Origin: Thinopyrum elongatum
Lineage: Eukaryota > Streptophyta > Magnoliopsida > Poales > Poaceae
Direction of reading: 5' to 3'
Assembly (NCBI GenBank): GCA_011799875.1
Contig: CM022298.1
Location: 49,450,014-49,514,013 of the forward strand
DNA length: 64,000 bases
The notes below the pieces were generated by a model, which did not search any database, was not told the DNA's origin, and saw only the letters and a list, made by a program, of their open reading frames with translations. The position numbers and the translations under genes were made by a program. Below are positions 1 through 10,702 of the stretch, one piece after another (the stretch's first letter is position 1; every line of letters begins with the position of its first letter).

Positions 1-163
1 TTTAACATATTTTTCAAATTCTTGATTAACATATTTTAAATACATGATCAACTTTTTTCACCCACATTGTATGTTTTTTGTATACTTCTTTCATAGACAT
101 GGTCAATATTTTTTCTATACACATCTAACATTTTTCAAAACATTACAAAAAATATATTTTGTA

Positions 164-228
<65 letters not shown>

Positions 229-333
229 TAGAATTTTTGGAAGTGTAAACAAAAGTAAAAAAGAAATAAAAAAGAAAACAAAATGTCAACCAGACCAAAA
301 AAAGAGGCAGTGGCCTCGCGCGAGCTGGGCCGG
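1..333. other. AT-rich flank with TA microsatellite
   Basis: This stretch is AT-rich and has no credible gene. Positions 168-225 are an uninterrupted (TA)n run of about 29 units. The 104-codon frame across it is an artefact of the repeat, coding for alternating Ile and Tyr. The last five bases (329-333, gccgg) are the left target duplication of the next LTR element. The sequence resumes after that element at 7129, so this flank and 7134-7215 were once contiguous. Confidence 0.7.
168..225. repeat. (TA)n microsatellite
   Basis: A perfect dinucleotide TA array of roughly 58 bases, read directly. The length is likely to vary between individuals and is prone to sequencing slippage. Confidence 0.95.
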
Positions 334-1767
334 TGATACGTCTGCAACGTATCTATAATTTTTGATTGTTCCATGCTATTATATTATTTGTTTTGTATGT
401 TTTATATGCATTAATATGCTATTTTATATTATTTTTGGGACTAACTTATTAACCTAGAGCCCAGTGCCAGTTTCTGTTTTTTCCTCGTTTTTGAGCCTCG
501 CAGAAAAGGAATACCAAACGGAGTCCAAACGGAATAAAACTTCACGATGATTTTTCTTGCACCGGAAGCATACATTCCAGAACCACCAGAGGCATCCATG
601 AAAACACTTTTCAACCGCCGCAACCTTCTGTTCCCGTGAGATCCCATCTTCGGGCCTTTTCCGGCATCCTGCCGGAGGGGGATTCGATCACACAGGGCAT
701 CTACATCAACACCATTGCCCTTCTGATAAAGTGTGAGTAGTTTACCTCATACCTACGGGTCCATAGCTAGTAGCTAGATGGCTTCTTCTCTCTCTTTGAT
801 TTTCAATACCATGTTCTCCTTGATGTTCTTGGAGATCTATCTGATGTAATCTTCTTTTGCGGTGTGTTTGTCGAGATCCGATGAATTGTGGATTTATGAT
901 CAGCTTATCTATGAATATTATTTGAATCTTCTCTGAATTCTTATATGCATGATTTGATATCTTTGTATTTCTCTTTGAACTATCGGTTTGGTTTGGCCAA
1001 CTAGATTGATTTTTCTTACAATGGGAGAAATGCTTAGCTTTGGGTTCAATCTTGCGGTGTCCTCACCCAGTGACAAAGTAGGGGTAGTGAGGCACGTATT
1101 GTATTGTTGCCATCGAGGATAAAAAGATGGGGTTTACATCATATTGCTTGAGTTTATTCCTCTACATCATGTCATCTTAATTAACGCGTTACTCCATTCT
1201 TTATGAACTTAATACTCCAGATGCATGCTGGATAGCGGTCGATGTGTGGAGTAATAGTACTAGATGCAGGCAGGAGTCGGTCTACTTGACACAGACGTGA
1301 TGCCTATATTGCATAATCATTGCCTTGGATATCGTCATAACTTTGCGCTTTTCTATCAATTGCTCGATAGTAATTTATTCACCCACCGTATTATTTGCCT
1401 TCATGAGAGAAGCCTCTAGTGAAACCTATGGCCCCCGGGTCTATTTTCCATCATATTACTTTCTGATCTACTATTTTGCAATCTTTTATTTTCAGATCTA
1501 TATACCAAAAAACACAAAAATATTTTATCTTTTGTTTATCTATCTCTATCAGATCTCACCTTTGCAATTGACTGTGAAGGGAATGACAACCCCTTTATCG
1601 CGTTGGGTGCAAGTGTTTGATTGTTTGTGCAAGTGTTGGTGATTTGTGCGTTCTTCTCCTACTGGATTGATACCTTGGTTCTTAACTGAGGGAAATACTT
1701 ATCTCTACTGTGCTGCATCACCCATTCCTCTTCAAGGGAAAAACCAACGCAAGCTCAAGAAGTAGCA
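334..1767 (+). repeat. 5' LTR of Athila-like element 1
   Basis: It begins TGATACGTCTGCAACGTATC and ends GTAGCA. It aligns along its whole length with 5696-7128 with scattered substitutions and no large indels. No protein gene is present. The promoter and poly(A) site expected in an LTR were not located precisely. Confidence 0.92.
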
Positions 1768-1778
1768 GGAAGAATTTC

Positions 1779-1796
1779 TGGCGCCATTGCCGGGGA
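1779..1796 (+). promoter_or_regulatory. Primer-binding site, tRNA-Asp type
   Basis: TGGCGCCATTGCCGGGGA lies 11 bases after the LTR end. It matches the complement of the plant tRNA-Asp 3' end with one difference (A for G at the eighth base). tRNA-Asp priming is characteristic of the Athila group. Confidence 0.85.
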
Positions 1797-2013
1797 AATC
1801 TACGCCAAGTCAAGACATACCAAGTACCCATCATAAACTCTCATCTCTTGCATTACATTATTTGCCATTTGCCTCTTGTTTTCCTCTCCCCCACTTCTAA
1901 AACGATTTTCATAAATATTTGCCTTTTTGTTTGCCTTCTTTCCATTTGATCTTTTGTTTGCTTGTGTTACCATGTGCCTTCTTTTTGCTTGCATCTTCGC
2001 TTGCTAAAAGTTT

Positions 2014-2853
2014 ATGGATCCTCATCCACCTGCTAATCTTTTTAAGAGATCCAATTATGATGAACCAATTTCTAGTGATTTGAGTGCACTAGATTATCTT
2101 TATGAAGTTTTGCTTGAAATTCGTGAATCTAAAAATTGTGATGAAGTATTAAAAGAAGAAATCTATGAAGTGATTCACGATAGCTCCTTCGATGAAAAGC
2201 ATGATTGCCATGGTTCTACTATAAATTCTATTAATGTCAGTTGTGCTAATGATATGCAAAACCCTAAGCTTGGGGATGCTAGTTTTGCTAGGTCCACTAC
2301 TTGTTGCAATGATCATGATTGGGGTGATTTTTCTTATGTTCTTGAAAATTTATTTAAGCCTCATGATGAATATGTGTGCAATAATATTGGAAGTGGGTTT
2401 GGAAGAGTGTCAACTCTAGGATATAATGATCCCACTACTTTGGAGTATGACCAATCTTATGAAATTTTTGATAAAAGTGGGTTTGGAGAGGTCATGACTT
2501 CATTTGATGATAATCCCGCTATTTTGGAAGAGTGTCAACTTTGCATGCATGTGGATCATGTTGAGAATATTTTATGTGATTGTTATATTGTTGAATTTGA
2601 GTATGATCCCACATGTAATTATGATGAGATAGGAAAATATTGTGGTAGAAACTTTCATGTTACTAAATTACCTCTCGTTATGTTGAGATTGCTATTGTTT
2701 CTTTCTTTTTCCTTGCATATGCTAGTTTTTGCTTGTCTCGATAATTTGTTTGCTTATAAAATGCCTATGCATAGGAAGTATGTTAGACTTAAACTTGTTT
2801 TTCACATGCTATATGATGCTCTTTTCGTGTTTCAATTGCTATCTTTCATGTGA
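2014..2853 (+). CDS. Retroelement ORF of unknown function with C-terminal hydrophobic segment
   Basis: This is a 279-residue intact reading frame, the only one of note in the element. The first two thirds are acidic and rich in Asp, Glu, Cys and His. An internal repeat is visible: a GFGRVSTLGYNDPTTLE-like block recurs as GFGEVMTSFDDNPAILE. Near the C terminus (about residues 223-247) is a strongly hydrophobic Leu/Phe-rich stretch that could cross a membrane, followed by a basic Lys/Arg segment. No zinc knuckle, protease or polymerase motif is present. A diverged relative starts the interior of the other Athila-like element (29670-29839, minus), sharing the spacing Lys-Asn/Glu-Asn-Cys, Val-Leu-Glu-Glu, Tyr, Asp-Glu-x-His-Asp-Cys and Asn-Ser-x-Asn. 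Function is unknown. A degraded gag or an env-like protein are both possible. Confidence 0.6.
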   Translation: MDPHPPANLFKRSNYDEPISSDLSALDYLYEVLLEIRESKNCDEVLKEEIYEVIHDSSFDEKHDCHGSTINSINVSCANDMQNPKLGDASFARSTTCCNDHDWGDFSYVLENLFKPHDEYVCNNIGSGFGRVSTLGYNDPTTLEYDQSYEIFDKSGFGEVMTSFDDNPAILEECQLCMHVDHVENILCDCYIVEFEYDPTCNYDEIGKYCGRNFHVTKLPLVMLRLLLFLSFSLHMLVFACLDNLFAYKMPMHRKYVRLKLVFHMLYDALFVFQLLSFM

Positions 2854-5695
2854 GCATCATCAAAATTATCAATGCCTAGCTAAGGGCGTTAAACAATAGC
2901 GCTTGTTGGGAGGCTACCCAATTTTATTTTTGTTCTTGCTTTTTTGGTTCTTTTTTTCAATAAAATTTTCATCTATCCTCTGGTTATATGTGTTTTGGTG
3001 TTTTAATTATGGTTTGTGCCAAGTAAGACCTTTGGAATGGCTTACGGTGATAGTTGATTTGATCTTGCTGAAAAACAGAAACTTTTGCGTCCAGTCACAG
3101 AATTATAATAATTCACTGGAGCATTGAAAAACCCTGAATGTTTTACACAGGATTTATACACGAATTTCCTCTGTTTTCCTAAATTTTCATAATTTTTGGA
3201 TTTACAAAAGTATTAGAACAATTCAGATCTTCGAAGACTGTTCTGTTTTTGACAGATTCTGTTTTCTTTGTGTTGTTTGCTTATTTTGATGAATCTATGG
3301 GTAGTATCGGGGGGTATGAACCATGGAGAAGTTGGAATAAAGTAGATATTACACCAATATAAATAAACAATGAGTTCACAACAGTACCAAAAGTGGTGAT
3401 TTTATTTTCTTATACTAACGGTTCTTACGAGTTTTCTGTTGAGTTTTGTGTTGTGAAGTTTTCAAGTTTTGGGTAAAGATTTGATGGACTATGGAATAAG
3501 GAGTGGCAAGAGCCTAAGCTTGGGGATGCCCAAGGCACCCCAAGGTAATATTCAAGGACAACCAAGAGCCTAAGCTTGGGGATGCCCCGGAAGGCATCCC
3601 CCTCTTTCGTCTTCGTCTATCGGTAAATTTACTTGAGGCTATATTTTTATTCACCACATGATATGTGTTTTGCTTGGAGCGTATTGTATGATATGAGTCT
3701 TTACTTTTTAGTTTGCCACAATCATCCTTGCTGTATACACCTTTTGAGAGGGACACGCATGAATCGTGATTTATTAGAATACTCTATGTGCTTCACTTAT
3801 ATCTTTTGAGCTAGGCAATTTTGCTCTAGTGCTTCACTTATATCTTTTTAGAGCACGGCGGTGGTTTTATTTTATAGAAATTGTTGAACTCTCTTGCTTC
3901 ACTTATATTATTTTGAGAGGTTCTCTAAACAGCATGGTAATTTGCTTTGGTTATGAATTTAGTCCTAATATGATGGGCATCCAAGAGGGATATAATAAAA
4001 ACTTTCATATAAAGTGCATTGAATACTATGAGAAGTTTGATTCTTTATGATTGTTTTGAGATATGAGATGGTGATATTAGAGTCATGCTAGTGAGTAATT
4101 GTGGATTGTAGAAATATTTGTGTTAAAGTTTGTGATTCCCGTAGCATGCATGTATGGTGAACCGTTATGTGATGAAGTCGGAGCATGATTTATTTATTGA
4201 TTGTCTTCCTTATGAGTGGCGGTCGGGGACGAGCGATGGTCTTTTCCTACCAATCTATCCCCCTAGGAGCATGCGCGTAGTACTTTGTTTCGATGACAAA
4301 TAGATTTTTCCAATAAGTATGTGAGTTCTTTATGAGTAATGTTGAGTCCATGGATTATACGCACTCTCACCCTTCCACCATTGCTAGCCTCTCTAGTACC
4401 GCGCAACTTTCGCCGGTGCATTACACCCACCATATACATTCCTCAAAACAGCCACCATATCTACCTACTATGGCATTTCCATAGCCATTTCGAGATATAT
4501 TGCCATGCAACTTTCCACCGTTCCGTTTATTATGACACGCTTCATCATTGTCATATTGCTTTGCATGATCATGTAGTTGACATAGTATTTGTGGCAAAGC
4601 CACCGTTCATAATTTTTATACATGTCACTCTTGAATCATTGCACATCCCGGTACACCGCTGGAGGCATTCATATAGAGTCATATTTTGTTCTAAGTATCG
4701 AGTTGTAATTCTTGAGTTGTAAGTAAATAAAAGTGTGATGATCACCATTTTTTTAGAGCATTATCCCATGTGAGGAAAGGATGACGGAGGCTATGATTCC
4801 CCCACAAGTCGGGATGAGACTCCGGACGAAAAATAAAAAAATAAAAAAAAGAGAAAAAAGAAAGAGGCTAAAAAAAAGAGAGCCCAAAAAAATGATGAGA
4901 GAAAAGAGAGAAGGGGCAATGTTACTATCCTTTTCCACACTTATGCTTCAAAGTAGCACCATGATCTTCATGATAGAGAGTCTCCTATGTTGTCACTTTC
5001 ATATACTAGTGGGAATTTTTCATTATAGAACTTGGCTTGTATATTCCAATAATGGGCTTCCTCAAATTGCCCTAGGTCTTCGTGAGCAAGCAAGTTGGAT
5101 GCACACCCACTTAGTTTCTTTTTGAGCTTTCATAAACTTATAGCTCTAGTGCATCCGTTGCATGGTAATCCTTACTCACTCACATTGATATCTTTTGATG
5201 GGCATCTCCATAGCCCGTTGATACGCCTAGTTGACGTGAGACTATCTCCTTCTTTTTGTCTTCTCCACAACCACCATATTCTATTCCACCTATAGTGCTA
5301 TGTCCATGGCTCACGCTCATGTATTGCGTGAAAGTTGAAAAGGTTTGAGAACATTAAAAGTATGAAACAATTGCTTGGCTTGTCATCGGGGTTGTGCATG
5401 ATTTGAATATTTTGTGTGATGAAGATGGAGCATAGCCAGCCTATATGATTTTGTAGGGATAGCTTTCTTTAGCCATGTTATTTTGAGAAGACATGATTGC
5501 TTTATTAGTATGCTTGAAGTATTATCATTTTTATGTTAATATTAAACTTTTGTTTTGAATCTTATGGATCTGAACATTCATGCCACAATAAAGAAAATTA
5601 CATGGATAAATATGTTAGGTAGCATTTCGCATCAAAAATTCCATTTTTATCATTTACCTACTCAAGGACGAGCAGGAATTAAGCTTGGGGATGCT
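2854..5695 (+). other. Long non-coding interior of Athila-like element 1
   Basis: No ORF here is credible. A short hairpin (2906-2921, TTGGG-loop-CCCAA) follows the ORF. The motif AAGCTTGGGGATGC, identical to the end-of-interior purine motif, also occurs near 3518-3531 and 3571-3584. The region 4240-4750 and the last 160 bases are shared, in reverse, with the interior of the element at 12380-14493. Confidence 0.7.
5681..5695 (+). promoter_or_regulatory. Purine-rich motif before 3' LTR (polypurine tract)
   Basis: AAGCTTGGGGATGCT sits immediately 5' of the right LTR, the position where plus-strand DNA synthesis is primed. The same block precedes the LTR of the sister element on the minus strand (12380-12394). 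Confidence 0.7.
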
Positions 5696-7128
5696 TGATA
5701 CGTCTCCAATGTATCTATTATTTTTTATTGTTCCATCCTATTATATTATCAGTTTTGGATGTTTTATATGCATTAATATGCTATTTTATATTATTTTTGG
5801 GACTAACTTATTAACCTAGAGCCCAGTGCCAGTTTTTGTTTTTTCCTTGTTTTTGAGCCTCGCAGAAAAAGAATACCAAACGGAGTCTAAACGGAATATA
5901 ACTTCACGATGATTTTTCTTGCACCAGAAGCATATATTCCAGAACCACCAGAGGCATCCACGAAAATACTTTTCCACCGCCGCAACCTTCTGTTCCTGTG
6001 AGATCCCATCTTGGGGCCTTTTCTGGCATCCTGCCGGTGGGGGATTCGATCACGGAGGGCATCTACATCAACACCATTGCCCTTCCGATGAAGCGTGAGT
6101 AGTTTACCTCAGACCTACGGGTCCATAGCTAGTAGCTAGATGGCTTCTTCTCTCTCTTTGATTCTCAATACCATGTTCTCCTTGATGTTCTTGGAGATCT
6201 ATCTGATGTAATCTTCTTTTGCGGTGTGTTTGTCGAGATCCGATGAATTGTGGATTTATGATCAGCTTATCTATGAATATTATTTGAATCTTCTCTAAAT
6301 TCTTATATACATGATTTGATATCTTTGTATTTCTCTTCGAATTATCGGTTTGGTTTGGCCAACTAGATTGGTTTTTCTTGCAATGGGAGAAGTGCTTAGC
6401 TTTGGGTTCAATCTTGCGGTGTCCTCACCCAGTGACAAAGTAGGGGTAGCGAGGCACATATTGTATTGTTGCCATCGAGGATAAAAAGATGGGGTTTACA
6501 TCATATTGCTTGAGTTTATTCCTCTACATCATGTCATCTTACTTAACATGTTACTCCGTTCTATATGAACTTAATACTCTAGATGCATGCTGGATAGCGA
6601 TCGATGTGTGGAGTAATAGTAGTAGATGCAGGCAGGAGTCGGTCTACTTGACATGGACATGATGCCTATAATGCATAATCATTGCCTTGGATATCGTCAA
6701 AACTTTGCGCTTTTCTATCAATTGCTCGACAGTAATTTGTTCACCCACCGTATTATTTGCCTTCATGAGAGAACCTCTAGTGAAACCTATGGCCCCCGGG
6801 TCTATTTTCCATCATATTACTTTCCGATCTACTATTTTACAATCTTTTATTTTCAGATCTATATACCAAAAAACCTTAAAATATTTTATCTTTTGTTTAT
6901 CTATCTCTATCAGATCTCACCTTTGGAATTGACCGTGAAGGGATTGACAACCCCTTTATTGCGTTGGGTGCAAGTGTTTGATTGTTTGTGTAGGTGTTGA
7001 TGATTTGTGCGTTCTTCTTCTATTGGATTGATACCTTGGTTCTTAACTGAGGGAAATACTTATCTCTACTGTGTTGCATCACCCTTTCCTCTTCAAGGGA
7101 AAAACCAACGCAAGCTCAAGAAGTAGCA
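5696..7128 (+). repeat. 3' LTR of Athila-like element 1
   Basis: It starts TGATACGTCTCCAATGTATC, ends AGTAGCA and is followed by the target duplication gccga. It differs from the 5' LTR by scattered point changes, so the insertion is old enough to have diverged but is structurally intact. Confidence 0.92.
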
Positions 7129-7255
7129 GCCGACCCATTTAGGCAGGCTTCTTTAACGAGAATTGACTATGTCTCGCGTGTAGCGAGACATACTTACAGC
7201 CGTGTGGGCGAAATCACTAGTTAAGGAGTTCTCCTTGCAAAGATCACTCCCACCT

Positions 7256-7310
7256 TCCCAGGTTGCGACAAGTGGCACGCTGCATATGCGCCACTTGTCA
7301 CAACCTGGGA
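7256..7310. repeat. Hairpin with 21-bp arms
   Basis: The left arm is 7256-7276 and the right arm 7290-7310, around a 13-base loop. The arms pair with a single G-T type mismatch. The stem core reads CAGGTTGCGACAAGTGGC. In the second copy of the repeat the corresponding region (about 8858-8885) no longer folds. Confidence 0.85.
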
Positions 7311-7499
7311 GTTTTCCCTTTTTCCTTAGATTCGTTTATTCAAAACGTTTTATCTCTTAAACCATGCGTCAAAATCTCGAACCGTTTTCACCGTTGGATT
7401 CCTCGCGTCGAGATCTTAAAAACTAGATCCCATGTTGATAGGTTTTGACGAACTTTTTTTTTCACAAAAAAACCAGACTAAAAAACCGAACCGGGAGCA

Positions 7500-7975
7500 T
7501 GGGTTTTTTCCCTTTCCGAAAGAGGCACACCCGTGCCTCTCGTGAAATCATAAGCGTGCCTCTCGCGGAAGCAAAACCGTGCATCTCGCAGAAGGAAAAA
7601 AAAGAAGAGAAAACCCGTTTTTTTTTCATTTCGGAGAGGCACGGCCGTGCCTCTCGCGAAAGCACAACTGTGCCTCTCACAAAAGAAAAAAAAACAAAAA
7701 ACATGTTTTTTTTTTCCATTTCCGAGAGGCACGGCCGTGCCTCTCGTGAAAGCACAACCGTGCCTCTCGCGGAAGCAAAACTGTGCCTCTCGCGAAAGGA
7801 AAAAAAACAGAAAACGTGTTGTTTTTTCGTTTCCGAGAGGCACGGCCATGACTCTCACGAAAGCACAACCATGCCTCTCTCGGAAGCAAAACAGTGCCTT
7901 TCGCGGAAGGAAAAAAAAACAGAAAACGCGTTTTTTTTTCAGTTTCCGAGAGGCACGGCCGTGACTCACGAAAAG
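7500..7975. repeat. Palindrome minisatellite
   Basis: Blocks beginning GAGAGGCACGGCC occur near 7636, 7727, 7836 and 7948, at spacings of roughly 90-112 bases. The core GAGGCACGGCCGTGCCTC is a perfect palindrome. The array lacks stop codons in several frames on both strands, which produces long but meaningless ORFs such as a 416-codon frame at 7445-8695. Confidence 0.8.
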
Positions 7976-8439
7976 GAAAAAAATGCGTTTTTTCGCGCAA
8001 ATTTTTTTTTTTCAAAGTTTTTTTTTGTCCAAAAGTTTAGGAAGACCGGTGAAAATCTGAAACGTAAAAAAAAAGAAAAAAACCGTTTAAGAAGCCGAAA
8101 ACGTGTGCGGAAAAATAAAAAAATTAAATCCGGAGGGAGCGTCCAGAGCGCGACACGTGGCGGGGCGGCTGGGAGCACGCCAAGTGGCACTGATCGTTCG
8201 AGGCTCCCGAAGGAGCGCTTGTTAACTAGTTGCTCTCCCGTGTGGGGAGGGGGCAGTGGGTGTCACACGTTTGGCCCGCTAGGCCTCATTTGTTTCCTGC
8301 TGGACCCGGCCTTCTATTCTGTGTTTTCATGTGTCGGCTCTTTTAATGACCCGGCTATTCAACACCGCCTGATCAGACCTCTTCTTTTCCACCCGACAAT
8401 TGGATACTGCCAAAGCTACCTGAATGGTGAAGGCTATAG

Positions 8440-8745
8440 CGAACCAATCTGTGGTTGGATGATTAGCAGGACAGTGGTATCCCGAGCCCACCAGGGTTCA
8501 AGTCCTAGGCTTGACATTGGTGCTCGCATTTTTCTGAATTTATTTCACTTTTTTCGACGATGTTCGTTCAGTAGGAGGAGACGCTCCTGTCAACTACGAG
8601 GCGCTAGTGGTGACTTCGTCAATCTGAAGATGCTATGCCGGCTCAGTCTCTCAGAGGTGCTCATAGGAGTAGGGTATGCGTGCGTGCGTTTATAGGGATG
8701 GTTGTATGCTCGTGTATGTGAGCAACTTCAATTATACCGTGTTCT
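8440..8745 (+). mobile_element. Au-type tRNA-derived SINE
   Basis: A complete short retroposon of about 306 bp flanked by 9-bp target duplications, aggctatag (8431-8439) and aggctatcg (8746-8754), one mismatch apart. The 5' part is tRNA-like, with an A-box-like region near 8451-8470 and a B box GGTTCAAGTCC at 8495-8505. The 3' part contains the phrases GGCTCAGTCTCTC and TGCGTGCGTTTATAGGG that I recognise from Au SINEs of wheat and Aegilops. It encodes no protein and would depend on a LINE reverse transcriptase. It separates the two copies of the palindromic DNA repeat. Confidence 0.85.
8495..8505 (+). promoter_or_regulatory. RNA polymerase III B box in SINE
   Basis: GGTTCAAGTCC matches the B-box consensus GGTTCRANYCC except for one base, and lies about 55 bp from the SINE 5' end, as expected for a tRNA-derived promoter. 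Confidence 0.8.
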
Positions 8746-8820
8746 AGGCTATCGAGTTGGCACATCATGGGGTAGTCTATCTCTTCACATTCTTTTTTTA
8801 GATAACCACTTATCTGAAAT

Positions 8821-9788
8821 CACTAGTAAAGGGGTACCCTTGTAAAGGTCACTCCCATTTTTCTAGGTTCCGATAAGTGATGCACTTCCCTTCATTCATA
8901 GATTCGTTTATTCAAAACGTTTTATCTCTTAAAACGTTTGTCCAAATTGCAAACATTTTTCACTGCGTCGAGATCTTCGAAACTAGATCTCATGTTAACA
9001 GTTTTGACAAACTTTTTTTTTTCCAAATAAAGAAGAAGAAAGAAAACCAGATCCTAAAGCACAATTTTTTTCCTTTTCCTAGAGGCATAGCTGTGCCTCT
9101 CGTGCAAACAAATCTGTGCCTCCATGAGAAGCAAATATGTGACTCTCGCAGAAGAAAATAAACCATGTTCCTTTCATTTCCGAGAGGCACAACTGCGCCT
9201 CTCACAGAAGCAAAACTGTGGCTCCACGAGAAGCAAATCTGTGCCTCTCGTGTGGAAGAAAAAATCAATATGTTTTTTCCTTTTCTGAGAGGCACAGTTG
9301 TGTCTCTCGCGAAGTAAACCTGTGTCTCCAAAAGAAGCAAATGTGCGCCTCTCGCAGAATAAAAAAAGCACGTCTTTTTTTCTTTTCCGCTGTGCCTCTC
9401 GTGAAGCAAACTTGTACCTCCACGAGAAGCAAATTTGTGCCTCTCGCGGAAGAAAAAAAAATGCATTTTTTCCTTTTCGGAGAGGCACAATTGTGCTTCT
9501 CACGGAAGCAAATCTGTGCCTCCACGAGAAGCAAATCTATGCCTCTCGCAGAAGAAAAATAAATATGTTTTTCACTACAAAAAATTCAAAATTTTTGGGG
9601 GGTCCAAGACCTACGGAAGATCGGGCAAAAACTGAAAAGCCGAGAACCCGATGTAACACCCTAAAACGCGTATATAAAAATCCCTTGGTAGCGCCCAGAA
9701 TGCGACACGCGGTAGCGGCTGAGAGCACGCCAAGCACACTTAAAGTGATCCTTAAGGGCTCCCGCAAGGGAAACCCTGCAATTAGTTG
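8821..9788. mobile_element. Unclassified DNA repeat, copy 2
   Basis: A direct, diverged copy of 7216-8231. It shares the CACTAGT(T)AA start, the TTCGTTTATTCAAAACGTTT and GTCGAGATCTT phrases, an internal array of GAGGCAC/GTGCCTCTCGC units, and the GGCTCCCGCAAGG ... AATTAGTTGCTCTCC end. In this copy the array is degraded (more GCACAATTGTGCC and CTCCACGAGAAGC variants) and the left hairpin is lost. No gene is present. Confidence 0.5.
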
Positions 9789-10043
9789 CTCTCCCTCTTC
9801 TCTATTTTTCTATGAAGGCTTTTTGGCACCTCATTGTAGTTACCCGACTACTTAACGTTGCCTGATCGGCCTACTTGTTTGTCGGTTATTGGACGCAATT
9901 GGGGTTGCCCAGTTGGTGCAAACTGCTGGTCTCACTTTCTCTGTCCGCTCTTTTCGGTGCTCCCTTGCTGTTTACCAAGGTGTTGAATGCCATCCAGTTG
10001 GATTGGGTTTGCATGCTCTAGTTGTCGGGTCGGCATATGTCGG
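9789..10043. other. Unassigned spacer
   Basis: No gene or recognised repeat is seen. It ends at the TTA target duplication (10044-10046) of the Harbinger-type element, and continues biologically at 33708. Confidence 0.6.
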
Positions 10044-10702
10044 TTAGGGCATCTCCAACTCTGACCCATAAACTGGACACCGCATCCGTTAGCCGTTAGA
10101 GGGACCAGTATGTGGACATGGATGTGGCAGGCGGTCATCCAATGTTGCCCGCACATGTCCGCCGGTAAAAGCCAATTTGAAATTCAAACACGTCTGATCC
10201 ATAGCGCGCGCCGGATTACATCGTTGGCCGATCACAACCAAAAAGAGGCAAGTTTGCTTAGTTGTTACATGCTCGATCACAAAAGAATATCAGTCCTACA
10301 GTTCATGCAATCATGCACGCTCAATTTGCCATCGTCACCATGTTGGCTGCTTCCGCCTCGGCCTCCTTGTCCGGCACCTTGATCTCCTCCTGCTCCGTCC
10401 CCTCTAGGTCATCCTTTTGCAGCTGCAACATCTTGAAATGGACGGCTTGCACGATCATTCTTGTATCATCATCCAATGCCACCACTATCAAGGTGAGCAT
10501 CTCTTCGCGTCCTCCGAAGCGGCTGTGATCTCCACCTTCTTATCCTCGAGCATCATCTTCTTCTTCTCGATCATGGCCCTCTTCTCTTCGAGCTTGATCT
10601 CCTTCTCGATCGCCTTCATCAACAAGTCAAACCTCTCTGCCTTTTTTCCTCCTTGATGTCGGAGCACTTGGCATATGCCTCCTTCTTCTTCATCAAGATG
10701 TC

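Larger units (their letters stand above)
334..7128 (+). mobile_element. Complete non-autonomous Athila-group LTR retrotransposon
   Basis: Two nearly equal LTRs (334-1767, 1434 bp; 5696-7128, 1433 bp) start TGATACGTCT and end AGTAGCA. They are flanked by the 5-bp target duplications gccgg (329-333) and gccga (7129-7133), one mismatch apart. A primer-binding site matching tRNA-Asp follows the left LTR and a purine-rich motif precedes the right one. The roughly 3.9-kb interior has one 279-codon ORF and no protease, reverse transcriptase, RNase H or integrase, so the element must have moved using enzymes from a relative. LTR start, tRNA-Asp primer and overall look fit the Sabrina/WHAM-like Athila group of Triticeae. 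The exact family name is inferred from memory. Confidence 0.9.
7216..8231. mobile_element. Unclassified DNA repeat, copy 1, with palindromic minisatellite core
   Basis: The ends are short imperfect inverted repeats: CACTAGTTAAGGAG at the left and, on the other strand, CAACTAGTTAACAAG at the right. Just inside the left end is a 21-bp-arm hairpin (7256-7310). The centre (about 7500-7970) is a degenerate tandem array of GAGGCACGGCCGTGCCTC palindromes and GTGCCTCTCGCGGAAG units separated by A/T runs. No transposase is present. A diverged direct copy lies at 8821-9788. It could be a non-autonomous TIR transposon (Mutator-like is one option), but no clear target duplication was found. Confidence 0.5.

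Noticed and set aside
44..358. A 104-codon frame over the TA microsatellite
   Set aside because: The product is mostly Tyr-Ile repeats from the dinucleotide run and it crosses the boundary of an LTR element.
1779..1796. A tRNA gene
   Set aside because: Only the 18-base complement to the 3' end of tRNA-Asp is present, as a retroelement primer site. No cloverleaf is encoded. The same holds at 19477-19488 and 62731-62749.
2014..2853. Calling the element 1 ORF an env gene because of its hydrophobic end
   Set aside because: There is no signal peptide, and no env-like motif is visible. The evidence supports only a possible membrane segment.
7445..8695. A 416-codon open frame, and long antisense frames at 7462-8015
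   Set aside because: They run through the palindromic minisatellite and into the SINE. Several frames on both strands are open because the repeat unit lacks stops. No protein motif is present.
7500..9560. CRISPR-like spaced repeats
   Set aside because: Repeat units are palindromic, degenerate and separated by A/T runs instead of unique spacers, and the window is plant nuclear DNA.
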